Part shown: piece after piece, positions 1 to 7,165 of the stretch
Position numbering within the stretch: position 1 is the first letter of the stretch
How the letters are laid out: every line of letters begins with the position of its first letter
From: JBFXIE01 sp050176255
Lineage (GTDB): Bacteria > Pseudomonadota > Gammaproteobacteria > Burkholderiales > Burkholderiaceae_C
Assembly: GCF_050176255.1 (NCBI RefSeq)
Contig: NZ_JBFXIE010000029.1
Reading direction: 5' to 3' (one strand)
DNA length: 42,468 bases
Position numbers and translations under genes: made by a program
The notes under the pieces: generated by a model
Told to the model about the DNA's origin: nothing
The model's input: only the letters and a program-made list of their open reading frames with translations
Database searches by the model: none

Positions 1-37
1 GGTTCGGCGCCGCACATCCCGTGACAAAATTCTTGCA

Positions 38-73
38 CCAAACCCGCGCAGGCCTTTGACTGGCGGGTTTTTT
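38..73 (+). terminator. Rho-independent terminator or processing hairpin upstream of livH
   Basis: AACCCGC (41-47) pairs with GCGGGTT (63-69), flanked by A and T residues, with a T-run ending at 73. It lies 84 bases before livH. It may end an upstream gene outside the window, or be a stem-loop that lowers expression of the membrane components relative to a binding protein encoded upstream. Which of the two cannot be decided from this window. Confidence 0.65.
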
Positions 74-157
74 GCTGGTTGACCGACAGGCGCGCAAAGC
101 AGCACCGATGGGCGGTGCCTTGCCAGGGCGCCCGTGGCACGACAAAGGACCTGATTT

Positions 158-1087
158 ATGGACATCTTGCTGCAGCAGATCATCAATGGTCTGGTTCTGG
201 GCAGCATGTACGCCTTGATAGCCCTGGGCTACACCATGGTGTACGGCATCATCCAGCTGATCAACTTTGCGCATGGCGAGGTGCTGATGGTGGGGGCGCT
301 TACCAGTTGGAGCTGCATTGGCCTGATGCAGCAGGCCATGCCCGGTGCGCCCGGCTGGGCCATTTTGCTGCTGGCCACCTTGATTGCCTGCGTGGTGGCG
401 GCGGCGCTTAACTTCACCATCGAAAAGATCGCCTACCGGCCGCTGCGCAACAGCCCACGCCTGGCGCCGTTGATTACCGCCATCGGCATGTCCATCCTGC
501 TGCAGGCGCTGGCAATGATCATCTGGAAGCCCAACTACAAGCCCTATCCCACGCTGCTGCCCTCGGCGCCGCTGCAGGTGGGCGGCGCGGTCATCACCAC
601 CACGCAACTGCTGATTCTGGGCGTGACGGTGGTGGCGCTGGCCGCCATGGTGTACCTGGTCAACTACACGCGGCTGGGCCGGGCCATGCGCGCCACGGCC
701 GAGAACCCGCGCGTGGCAGCGCTGATGGGCGTCAAGCCCGACATGGTCATCTCGGCCACCTTCATCATCGGCGCGGTGCTGGCGGCCATTGCCGGCATCA
801 TGTGGGCGTCCAACTACGGCACGGCGCAGCACACCATGGGTTTTTTGCCGGGACTCAAGGCGTTCACCGCGGCGGTGTTTGGCGGCATTGGCAACCTGGC
901 GGGCGCGGTGGTGGGCGGCCTGCTGCTGGGGCTGATCGAGGCGATTGGCTCGGGGTACATCGGCACTCTCACGGGCGGGGTGCTGGGCAGCCACTACACC
1001 GACATCTTCGCCTTCATCGTGCTCATCATCATCCTGACGCTGCGCCCCTCGGGCCTGCTGGGTGAGCGCGTGGCCGACCGCGCCTGA
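158..1087 (+). CDS. livH: Branched-chain amino-acid ABC transporter permease LivH
   Basis: This is one of two inner-membrane permease subunits of a HAAT-type ABC importer, which moves branched-chain amino acids or related substrates from a periplasmic binding protein into the cytoplasm. The 309-residue protein is almost entirely hydrophobic helices. Near the N-terminus it carries the LivH hallmarks YALIALG and NFAHGE (about residues 18-44). The start at 158 has AAAGGA eight bases upstream. It begins a co-directional livHMGF run with livM starting 13 bases after its stop. The substrate cannot be read from a permease: urea, amide and aromatic-compound importers share this architecture, and no binding-protein gene is in the window. 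Confidence 0.93.
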   Translation: MDILLQQIINGLVLGSMYALIALGYTMVYGIIQLINFAHGEVLMVGALTSWSCIGLMQQAMPGAPGWAILLLATLIACVVAAALNFTIEKIAYRPLRNSPRLAPLITAIGMSILLQALAMIIWKPNYKPYPTLLPSAPLQVGGAVITTTQLLILGVTVVALAAMVYLVNYTRLGRAMRATAENPRVAALMGVKPDMVISATFIIGAVLAAIAGIMWASNYGTAQHTMGFLPGLKAFTAAVFGGIGNLAGAVVGGLLLGLIEAIGSGYIGTLTGGVLGSHYTDIFAFIVLIIILTLRPSGLLGERVADRA

Positions 1088-1100
1088 GGAGCCAGCAGCC

Positions 1101-2177
1101 ATGAAGAACAACAAAATCCAGTGGATTCTTGGCGCCATCGCGCTGCTGGTGCTGCCCCTGGTGCTGCAGTATTTCGGCAACGCCTGGGTGCGCATTGCCG
1201 ACCTGGCGCTGCTGTACGTGATGCTGGCCCTGGGCCTGAACATCGTGGTGGGCTACGCGGGCCTGCTGGATCTGGGCTATGTGGCGTTTTATGCCGTGGG
1301 CGCCTACATGTTCGGCCTGCTGGCATCGCCGCACCTGGCGGACAACTTTGCCTGGTTTGCCGCGCAGTTCCCCGATGGGCTGCACCTGTCGCTGTGGCTG
1401 GTGATACCGCTGGCCCTGGTGCTGGCGGCGGCCACGGGGGTGCTGCTGGGCATTCCGGTGCTCAAGCTGCGTGGGGACTACCTGGCCATCGTCACGCTGG
1501 GCTTTGGCGAGATTATTCGCATCTTCATGAACAACCTGGACCATCCGGTCAACATCACCAACGGGCCCAAGGGCCTGGGGCAGATTGATTCGGTCAAGAT
1601 TTTTGGGCTGGACCTGGGCAGGCGGCTGGAGCTTTTGGGCTACGACATCAACTCCGTCACGCTCTACTACTACCTGTTTCTGGCGCTGGTGCTGGTGACC
1701 GTTGTGGTGTGCTACCGGCTGCAAGACTCGCGCATCGGCCGCGCATGGATGGCCATTCGCGAGGACGAAATCGCCGCCAAGGCCATGGGCATCAACACGC
1801 GCAACATGAAGCTGCTGGCCTTTGGCATGGGCGCGTCGTTTGGCGGCGTGGCGGGGGCGATGTTTGGCGCCTTCCAGGGCTTTGTGTCGCCCGAGTCGTT
1901 CAGCCTGATGGAGTCGGTGATGATCGTCGCCATGGTGGTGCTGGGCGGCATTGGCCACATTCCTGGCGTGATTTTGGGCGCGGTGCTGCTGTCCGCACTG
2001 CCCGAGGTGCTGCGCTATGTGGCCGGCCCGCTGCAGGCCATGACCGACGGGCGGCTGGACGCATCCATCCTGCGCCAGCTGCTGATTGCGCTGGCCATGA
2101 TCACCGTCATGCTGCTGCGCCCGCGGGGGCTGTGGCCCGCGCCCGAGCATGGCAAGAGCCTGGCCCGCAAGTCCTGA
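1101..2177 (+). CDS. livM: Branched-chain amino-acid ABC transporter permease LivM
   Basis: This is the second permease of the importer, expected to pair with LivH in the inner membrane. The 358-residue protein has many hydrophobic helices and the LivM-type segment LNIVVGYAGLLDLGY near residues 48-62. A conserved cytoplasmic EAA-like loop, ending in MAIREDEIAAKAMGI, should contact the ATPases. I start it at the ATG at 1101 (MKNNKIQ) because GAGGAG lies at 1086-1091, overlapping the livH stop. The frame is open further upstream but that would overlap livH. It is followed after 31 bases by livG. Confidence 0.93.
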   Translation: MKNNKIQWILGAIALLVLPLVLQYFGNAWVRIADLALLYVMLALGLNIVVGYAGLLDLGYVAFYAVGAYMFGLLASPHLADNFAWFAAQFPDGLHLSLWLVIPLALVLAAATGVLLGIPVLKLRGDYLAIVTLGFGEIIRIFMNNLDHPVNITNGPKGLGQIDSVKIFGLDLGRRLELLGYDINSVTLYYYLFLALVLVTVVVCYRLQDSRIGRAWMAIREDEIAAKAMGINTRNMKLLAFGMGASFGGVAGAMFGAFQGFVSPESFSLMESVMIVAMVVLGGIGHIPGVILGAVLLSALPEVLRYVAGPLQAMTDGRLDASILRQLLIALAMITVMLLRPRGLWPAPEHGKSLARKS

Positions 2178-2208
2178 AGCTTGTGGCAAAAACCGGCAAA
2201 GCAAACAC

Positions 2209-3021
2209 ATGGCAGACACAAGCGACCAGGCACGCAACACCGCAGACGACGGCAATCCGGTGGTGCTGAAAGTGGCCGGCATTTCCAAGCGTTTTGGCGG
2301 TCTGCAGGCGCTGGCGGACGTCGGCATCACCATCCGGCGCGGCCAGATTTACGGCCTGATAGGCCCCAACGGCGCGGGCAAGACGACGTTCTTCAACGTC
2401 ATCACCGGCCTATACACGCCCGATACGGGCAGCTTTGAGTTGGCGGGCCGGCCCTACGAGCCCAAGGCAGTGCACCTGGTGGCCAGGGCGGGCATTGCGC
2501 GCACCTTCCAGAACATTCGCCTGTTTGCCGACATGACGGCGCTGGAGAACGTGATGGTCGGGCGGCATGTGCGCACGCGCTCCGGCCTGCTGGGTGCCAT
2601 CTTGCGCACCCCAAGCTTCAAGGCAGAAGAGGCGGCCATTGCCCGGCGCGCCCAAGAGCTGCTGGACTACGTGGGCATCGGCAAGTTGGCCGACTACAAG
2701 GCGCGCACGCTGAGCTATGGCGACCAGCGCCGCCTGGAGATTGCCCGGGCGCTGGCCACCGACCCGCAGCTGATCGCCCTGGACGAGCCCGCCGCCGGCA
2801 TGAACGCCACCGAAAAGGTGCAGCTGCGCGCGCTGATCGACCGCATCCGCAACGACGGCCGCACCATCTTGCTGATCGAGCACGACGTGAAGCTGGTGAT
2901 GGGCCTGTGCGACCGCGTCACGGTGCTGGACTACGGCAAGCAGATTGCCGAGGGCGCGCCCGCCGACGTGCAGAAAAACGACAAAGTGATCGAGGCCTAC
3001 CTGGGCACCGGTGGGCACTGA
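2209..3021 (+). CDS. livG: Branched-chain amino-acid ABC transporter ATP-binding protein LivG
   Basis: This is one of the two cytoplasmic ATPases that energise the LivHM permease. The 270-residue protein has Walker A GPNGAGKTT at residues 52-60, a family-typical LSYGDQRRLEIARAL signature, Walker B LIALDEPAAGMN, and the switch histidine in LLIEHDVKLV. The unusual signature (YGDQ in place of SGGQ) and the ending GxPxxVxxxxxVIEAYLG are normal for LivG. The chosen start, MADTSDQ at 2209, has no strong ribosome-binding site. An upstream in-frame ATG at 2149 would overlap livM by 29 bases and looks less likely. livF follows after a 12-base gap. Confidence 0.93.
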   Translation: MADTSDQARNTADDGNPVVLKVAGISKRFGGLQALADVGITIRRGQIYGLIGPNGAGKTTFFNVITGLYTPDTGSFELAGRPYEPKAVHLVARAGIARTFQNIRLFADMTALENVMVGRHVRTRSGLLGAILRTPSFKAEEAAIARRAQELLDYVGIGKLADYKARTLSYGDQRRLEIARALATDPQLIALDEPAAGMNATEKVQLRALIDRIRNDGRTILLIEHDVKLVMGLCDRVTVLDYGKQIAEGAPADVQKNDKVIEAYLGTGGH

Positions 3022-3033
3022 GGGATGCGAGCA

Positions 3034-3762
3034 ATGGTCGAAGAAAACAAACCCGTTTTGCTGCAGGTCAGGGGCCTGAAGGTGGCCTACGGTGGCATCC
3101 AGGCCGTCAAGGGTGTGGACTTTGAAGTGCGCGAGGGCGAGCTGGTGTCGCTGATCGGCTCCAACGGCGCCGGCAAGACCACCACCATGAAGGCCATCAC
3201 CGGCACGCTGGGCATGAACGACGGCGACATCGAATACCTGGGGCGCAGCATTCGGGGCAAGGGCGCGTGGGACCTGGTCAGGCAGGGCCTGGTGATGGTG
3301 CCCGAGGGACGCGGCGTGTTCGCGCGCATGACCATCACCGAAAACCTGCTGATGGGCGCCTACACGCGCCGCGACAAGGCGGGCATTGCCGCCGACATCG
3401 AAAAAATGTTCACCATCTTTCCGCGCCTGCGCGAGCGCAAGGATCAGCTGGCAGGCACCATGTCGGGCGGCGAGCAGCAAATGCTGGCCATGGGCCGCGC
3501 GCTGATGAGCCAGCCCAGGGTGCTGCTGCTCGACGAGCCCTCCATGGGCCTGTCGCCCATCATGGTGGACAAAATTTTTGAAGTAGTGCGCGATGTGTAT
3601 GCGCTGGGCGTGACCATCGTGCTGGTGGAGCAAAACGCCAGCCGGGCCCTTGCCATTGCCGACCGCGGCTACGTGATGGAGTCGGGCCTGATCACCATGA
3701 CCGGCGCGGGCCAGGAGCTGCTGCACGACCCGCGCGTGCGCGCTGCCTACCTGGGTGAGTGA
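3034..3762 (+). CDS. livF: Branched-chain amino-acid ABC transporter ATP-binding protein LivF
   Basis: This is the second ATPase of the importer, expected to form a heterodimer with LivG. The 242-residue protein has Walker A GSNGAGKTT at about 42-50, signature MSGGEQQMLAMGRAL, Walker B VLLLDEPSMGLSP and the LivF-typical LVEQNASRALAIADRGYV. An ATG at 3025 is also in frame, but AGGGA at 3021-3025 is well spaced only for the ATG at 3034, so I prefer 3034. A weak hairpin (AGCGC-TGCA-GTGCT) followed by a T-rich run at about 3784-3807, merging into a dispersed repeat, may end the operon. Confidence 0.92.
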   Translation: MVEENKPVLLQVRGLKVAYGGIQAVKGVDFEVREGELVSLIGSNGAGKTTTMKAITGTLGMNDGDIEYLGRSIRGKGAWDLVRQGLVMVPEGRGVFARMTITENLLMGAYTRRDKAGIAADIEKMFTIFPRLRERKDQLAGTMSGGEQQMLAMGRALMSQPRVLLLDEPSMGLSPIMVDKIFEVVRDVYALGVTIVLVEQNASRALAIADRGYVMESGLITMTGAGQELLHDPRVRAAYLGE

Positions 3763-3796
3763 GGCTGGGCGAGTGAGGGTATTCAGCGCTGCAGTG

Positions 3797-3856
3797 CTTT
3801 GTTTTTCATAGCTGCTCGCGCTTGTTGCATATGCGCTAGAGTGCGATTTGGCTTGT
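3797..3856 (+). repeat. Dispersed Comamonadaceae-type repeat, copy A (diverged)
   Basis: The sequence ATAGCTGCTCGCGCTTG...GCGCTAGAG..ATTTGGCT matches the layout of the copies at 4248-4311 and 30263-30316: a T/A-rich lead, (A)TAGCTGC, a GCGCTT/AAGCGC-type inverted core, then AGAG/AGGC and an AATTTG-like tail. One arm of the core has decayed (CGCGCTTG...ATGCGCTA). It lies between livF and the DUF486 gene. Confidence 0.6.
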
Positions 3857-3874
3857 AAACAGTATTGATGCGCC

Positions 3875-4237
3875 ATGCACACCCTGCAGTCCCTGCCCAT
3901 TCCCCTGCAAACCATCTTGCTGCTGGTGGCCAGCAATGTCTTCATGACCTTTGCCTGGTACGGCCACCTGAAGAACCTGGCCACCGCGCCCTGGTACGTG
4001 GCGGCGCTGGTCAGCTGGGGCATTGCGCTGTTCGAATACCTGTTGCAGGTGCCGGCCAACCGCATCGGCCACACGCAGTTCAGCCTGGGGCAGCTCAAGA
4101 TCATGCAGGAGGTGATCACGCTGACGGTGTTTGTGCCCTTTGCGGTGTTCTACATGAACGAGCCGCTGAAGTGGGACTACCTGTGGGCGGGGCTGTGTCT
4201 GGTGGGTGCGGTGTATTTCATCTTTCGTAGCGCCTGA
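3875..4237 (+). CDS. DUF486 family small membrane protein
   Basis: The 120-residue protein has four predicted membrane helices (about 11-29, 39-58, 79-99 and 103-118) and the DUF486 pattern: short N-terminus, FAWYGHLK near residue 26, and NEPLKWDYLWAGLCL near the end. The family resembles small multidrug-resistance and drug/metabolite transporters in topology, but I know of no established function. It stands alone between the liv operon and a convergently transcribed gene, with a dispersed repeat on each side. The ATG at 3875 gives the family's usual length. Confidence 0.85.
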   Translation: MHTLQSLPIPLQTILLLVASNVFMTFAWYGHLKNLATAPWYVAALVSWGIALFEYLLQVPANRIGHTQFSLGQLKIMQEVITLTVFVPFAVFYMNEPLKWDYLWAGLCLVGAVYFIFRSA

Positions 4238-4247
4238 TGGTCGCTGC

Positions 4248-4311
4248 GAAAATTGCTATTAAATAAAGAGCTTTCAGCGCTTGATTCATAAGCGCTACAG
4301 GCACTTTTTAT
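4248..4311 (+). repeat. Dispersed Comamonadaceae-type repeat, copy B
   Basis: The core is the perfect inverted repeat AGCGCTT (4276-4282), loop GATTCAT, AAGCGCT (4290-4296), followed by ACAGGCA and a T-rich tail. The upstream part, AAATTGCTATTAAA...GAGCTTTC, matches the fragment inside phhB (10838-10869). It lies between two convergent genes (DUF486 ending at 4237, TM2-like ending at 4308) and slightly overlaps the end of the latter. A hairpin here could serve as a terminator for both strands. Confidence 0.75.
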
Positions 4312-4754
4312 TGTGAAATTTTGCGCGCTTCCTCGATCTGGTATTCAAAGTAGCGCTGGAAGCTGAAGGCAATGCTGGCCATTAGCACCGTGGTGCCCAC
4401 CAGCAGCGACAAGCCGATGGCAAACACCGTGAACCAGTGGGTGCGCCCCGGCGGCGCGTCGGGCGCGGCAGCGGGGTTGAAGCGCGCGTTCCATTTCTCG
4501 GCAGGCATCAGCCCGTACACGATGGCGCGCAGCGCGCAGCCCGCGATGGTGAAGCCCAGCAGCGGAATCAGCGCCCAACTGAGCTGGTCGTCCTGCCCCC
4601 ACTGCTGCACGCGCTGCAGGCCGTACACCCCCAGCGCCGTGGGCACTGGCAGCAGCCAGCCGGGCAGGTCGCCCAGGCCATGCAGGTAAAAGCGGTGCAG
4701 TCCCAGGGGGCCGCCCACAAAGGCGAGCCAGGCGGCGATGGTCTTGTTCTTCAT
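4308..4754 (-). CDS. TM2/NINE-like small membrane protein
   Basis: The 148-residue protein starts MKNKTIAAWLAFVGGPLGLHRFYLHG, with the glycine-rich hairpin and LHRFYL motif typical of TM2-domain proteins. Further hydrophobic segments lie at about 33-45, 58-80 and 103-130, and a charged C-terminal tail follows. TM2 proteins have no clear bacterial function. It lies 26 bases downstream of the acetyltransferase gene on the same strand, so the two may be co-transcribed. Its last bases overlap the dispersed repeat at 4248-4311, so its C-terminal residues may come from repeat sequence. Confidence 0.75.
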   Translation of the reverse strand: MKNKTIAAWLAFVGGPLGLHRFYLHGLGDLPGWLLPVPTALGVYGLQRVQQWGQDDQLSWALIPLLGFTIAGCALRAIVYGLMPAEKWNARFNPAAAPDAPPGRTHWFTVFAIGLSLLVGTTVLMASIAFSFQRYFEYQIEEARKISQ

Positions 4755-4780
4755 GTACGGTGATTATTGGCGCGGCGTGA

Positions 4781-5308
4781 TCAGGAGGCTTCGGGGGCGG
4801 TGCTGTCGCCCGCGCCCAGGGGCTTTTGCATCAGCACGATGTCGCGCCAGGCGCCGAACTTCCAGCCCACCGAGCGCATCACGCCCGCTTCGGTAAAGCC
4901 CGCGGCGCGGTGCAGCCCGATGGAGCCGGCATTGGCTGAGTCGCCAATCACCGCCAGCAGCTGGCGCACCCCCGCGGCCTCGGCCTGCGCGGCCAGGGCA
5001 TCGAGCAGCAGGCGGCCCAGACCCTGGCCGCGCAAGTCGTCGGCCACGTAGATCGAGTCTTCGGCTGAAAAACGATAGGCCGGGCGCGGCTTGAACCAGT
5101 TGCAGTAGGCAAAGCCCAGCACCCGCCCCGCGTCTTCGGCCACCAGGTAGGGCAGCCCCTTGGCCAGCACGTCGGCGCGGCGCGCCGCCATGTCCTGCGC
5201 CGTGGGTGGGTCGATCTCGAAGGTGCCCGTGCCGTGCAGCACGTGGTGGGCGTAGATGGCGGTAATGGCGGTGACGTCGTCGTCCCGGCTGGCGCGGATG
5301 GTGGGCAT
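4781..5308 (-). CDS. GNAT family N-acetyltransferase, PAT/MnaT-like
   Basis: The 175-residue protein has a GNAT fold. It starts MPTIRASRDDDVTAITAIYA, has the phosphinothricin-acetyltransferase-like segment TGTFEIDPPT near residue 28, and the acetyl-CoA pyrophosphate loop RGQGLGRLLL near residue 95. The ending GFTEAGVMRSVGWKFGAWRD is typical of the PAT/YncA group, which acetylates amino-group substrates such as phosphinothricin or methionine analogues. The true substrate is unknown. I chose the ATG whose complement is 5306-5308. Longer forms would run into rpsP. This start lies only 15 bases from the -10 of the divergent rpsP promoter. Confidence 0.87.
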   Translation of the reverse strand: MPTIRASRDDDVTAITAIYAHHVLHGTGTFEIDPPTAQDMAARRADVLAKGLPYLVAEDAGRVLGFAYCNWFKPRPAYRFSAEDSIYVADDLRGQGLGRLLLDALAAQAEAAGVRQLLAVIGDSANAGSIGLHRAAGFTEAGVMRSVGWKFGAWRDIVLMQKPLGAGDSTAPEAS

Positions 5309-5323
5309 TTTTTGCGTTGTGGA

Positions 5324-5432
5324 TATAATCGCGGGCTTTGCAGCGTGTCGCTGGCCGGGTGGCCAAGTCGCGTGTCTCAAACGCCGCAAAAACTCGTGCA
5401 GCCCGTGCTGCTCACCACCCGAAGGATTCATT
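5324..5432 (+). promoter_or_regulatory. rpsP operon promoter (-10) and leader
   Basis: A perfect TATAAT lies at 5324-5329 and is followed by the GC-rich discriminator CGCGGGC. No good -35 is evident. The predicted leader of about 95 bases contains a perfect hairpin, TGGCC-GGGT-GGCCA (5352-5365). The 16 bases from TATAAT onward are identical to those at the rplS promoter (7132-7147). A GC-rich discriminator is a known feature of promoters inhibited by ppGpp/DksA. Applying that here is inference. Confidence 0.6.
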
Positions 5433-5687
5433 ATGGTCGTCATTCGACTCTCCCGCGGCGGCTCCAAGGGCCGTCCGTTTTTCAACATCGTTGTCGCCGA
5501 CAAGCGCGTGCGCCGCGACGGCCGCTTCATTGAGCGCCTGGGTTTCTACAACCCTTCCGCCAAGGGCGGTGAGGAAGGCCTGCGCATCGCCCAGGATCGC
5601 CTGACCTACTGGACGGGCGTGGGCGCGCAACCCTCTCCCACCGTGGAGCGTCTGATCAAGCAAGCCGCCAAGCAGCTGGCTGCCTGA
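5433..5687 (+). CDS. rpsP: 30S ribosomal protein S16
   Basis: S16 binds 16S rRNA early in assembly of the small subunit. The 84-residue protein matches S16 end to end: MVVIRLSRGGSKGRPFF at the start, the VADKRVRRDGRFIERLGFYNP block, and DRLTYWTGVGAQPSPTVERL towards the C-terminus. The ATG at 5433 is the standard start, with GAAGGA at 5421-5426. It is the first gene of the conserved rpsP-rimM-trmD-rplS operon. A hairpin/T-tract follows 18 bases after its stop, so downstream genes may be expressed at a lower level. Confidence 0.97.
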   Translation: MVVIRLSRGGSKGRPFFNIVVADKRVRRDGRFIERLGFYNPSAKGGEEGLRIAQDRLTYWTGVGAQPSPTVERLIKQAAKQLAA

Positions 5688-5705
5688 TTTTTTCGCAGTC
5701 CCTCT

Positions 5706-5750
5706 AAGGGCGGGCTCCGTTGGTAAAACTGACGGAACCCGCCTTTTTTA
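5706..5750 (+). terminator. Internal terminator/attenuator between rpsP and rimM
   Basis: GGCGGGCTCCGT (5709-5720) pairs with ACGGAACCCGCC (5732-5743) with one mismatch. An extra AA/TT extends the base, and six T residues follow (5744-5749). The shape is that of an intrinsic terminator, but rimM, trmD and rplS continue on the same strand. Partial termination would let S16 be made in excess of RimM and TrmD. Confidence 0.8.
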
Positions 5751-5778
5751 TTTGTCGCCAACCCGTTTTATTGCCGCC

Positions 5779-6351
5779 ATGCCCCAGCTGCCCGTTCTGG
5801 AACCCGCACAACTGCCCGACGACGCCGTGGAGGTAGGCCGCATCACCGATGCCTGGGGCGTGAAGGGCTGGTTCAAGGTGCTGCCCTACAGCAACGACCC
5901 CGAGGCGCTGCTGGCCGCCAAATCCTGGCTGCTGCAGCCCGCGGAAAAGGGTGGCAAGAGCTTTTTTGCCGGCACCGTGCAGCTGCCCATCCGCCAGGCG
6001 CGCACGCATTCCGACTCCGTCGTGGCCTGGGCGCAGGGTGTGGACGACCGGGACGCTGCCGAGGCGCTGCGCGGCGCGCGCATCTTCGTCTCGCGTGCTG
6101 CCTTTCCGGCCGCGGGTGATGACGAGTATTACTGGGTGGACCTGATCGGCCTGGCCGTGGTCAACCGCGAGGGCGTGGTGCTGGGCACGGTGCGCGACCT
6201 GCTGCCCACCGGGCCGCAAACCACGCTGGTGCTGACCTACGAGCACGAGGGCAAATCGCACGAGCGCATGATTCCCTTCGTGTCCGCCTATGTGGACAAG
6301 GTGGATCTGGCCGGGCGCTGCATCACCGTGGACTGGCAGCCCGACTACTGA
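5779..6351 (+). CDS. rimM: Ribosome maturation factor RimM
   Basis: RimM binds S19 and helps mature the 30S head domain. The 190-residue protein has the N-terminal RimM barrel (VEVGRITDAWGVKGWFKVLP at about 17-36, written here as its key block) and a C-terminal PRC-type barrel that includes YYWVDLIGLAVVN and the closing PFVSAYVDKVDL. I start at the ATG at 5779. A TTG at 5752 is in frame but lies at the T-run of the upstream terminator. It is translated in the order conserved across proteobacteria, with trmD 17 bases downstream. Confidence 0.95.
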   Translation: MPQLPVLEPAQLPDDAVEVGRITDAWGVKGWFKVLPYSNDPEALLAAKSWLLQPAEKGGKSFFAGTVQLPIRQARTHSDSVVAWAQGVDDRDAAEALRGARIFVSRAAFPAAGDDEYYWVDLIGLAVVNREGVVLGTVRDLLPTGPQTTLVLTYEHEGKSHERMIPFVSAYVDKVDLAGRCITVDWQPDY

Positions 6352-6368
6352 GCCAATCGATCCACGCC

Positions 6369-7136
6369 ATGCGTTTTGACGTCATCACCCTGTTTCCCGA
6401 GCTGTTCGGGCCGTTTCTTGCCAGCGGCGTGACGCGGCGCGCCTACGCGTCGGGCCAGGTGCAGGTGCGGCTGTGGAACCCACGCGACCATGCTGACGGC
6501 AACTACCGCCGCGTGGATGACCGCCCGTTTGGCGGCGGCCCGGGCATGGTCATGATGGCCGAACCCCTGTCGCGCTGCCTGGCGGCCATCCGCGCCGACC
6601 GCGCCGAGGCGGAGGGCGCCCAGGCACCGCTGGTGCTGTTCTCCCCGATTGGTCAGCGCCTGGATCACGCGGCCGTGCAGGGATGGTCTGCGGGCGCGGG
6701 CGCCGTGTTGCTGTGCGGGCGCTACGAAGGCGTGGATCAGCGCTTCATCGACGCCCATGTCGATGTGCAGATCAGCCTGGGCGACTTTGTGCTTTCGGGC
6801 GGCGAGATCGCGGCCATGGCGCTGCTGGATGCCGTGGCGCGCCTGCAGCCGGGCGTGCTGCATGACGAGGGTAGCCATCAGCTGGACAGTTTCAACCCCG
6901 CGCTGGACGGCCTGCTGGACTGCCCGCACTACACCCGGCCAGAGGAGTGGGCGGGCCGCGCCGTGCCCGCGCCGCTGCTGTCGGGCCACCATGCGCACAT
7001 CGAGCGCTGGCGGCGCGATCAGCGCCTTTTGATCACCGCGCGCCACCGTCCGGATTTGCTGCAGGCTGCGCGCGAGCGCGGGCAGCTCACGCGCGCGGAC
7101 GAGGCGGTTTTGGCGCAAAACCAAGCCGCGCTATAA
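6369..7136 (+). CDS. trmD: tRNA (guanine-37-N1) methyltransferase TrmD
   Basis: TrmD methylates G37 next to the anticodon, preventing +1 frameshifting. The 255-residue protein is a SPOUT enzyme. It has MRFDVITLFPELF at the start, RRVDDRPFGGGPGMVMMAEP near 48-67, and the trefoil-knot S-adenosylmethionine site GRYEGVDQRFID (about 117-128) followed by SLGDFVLSGGE. Length and motifs are normal. The last codons contain the -10 of a promoter that appears to serve rplS. Confidence 0.97.
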   Translation: MRFDVITLFPELFGPFLASGVTRRAYASGQVQVRLWNPRDHADGNYRRVDDRPFGGGPGMVMMAEPLSRCLAAIRADRAEAEGAQAPLVLFSPIGQRLDHAAVQGWSAGAGAVLLCGRYEGVDQRFIDAHVDVQISLGDFVLSGGEIAAMALLDAVARLQPGVLHDEGSHQLDSFNPALDGLLDCPHYTRPEEWAGRAVPAPLLSGHHAHIERWRRDQRLLITARHRPDLLQAARERGQLTRADEAVLAQNQAAL

Positions 7137-7137
7137 T
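7110..7137 (+). promoter_or_regulatory. Internal promoter for rplS at the end of trmD
   Basis: TTGGCG (7110-7115), a 16-base spacer and a perfect TATAAT (7132-7137) are followed by CGCGGGCTTT. The -10 overlaps the trmD stop region. The 16 bases starting at TATAAT repeat the rpsP promoter exactly. It would allow L19 to be made without the rest of the operon. Confidence 0.7.
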
Positions 7138-7165
7138 CGCGGGCTTTTCGATCCTCTGGCCGGCC

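Noticed and set aside
1029..2333. Open frame of 434 codons on the minus strand opposite livM
   Set aside because: It is antisense to a conserved permease, with extreme Gln/His content.
2410..4119. Open frame of 569 codons on the minus strand opposite livG, livF and part of the DUF486 gene
   Set aside because: It spans three real genes on the other strand and has the His/Gln/Ala-rich composition of a mirror frame.
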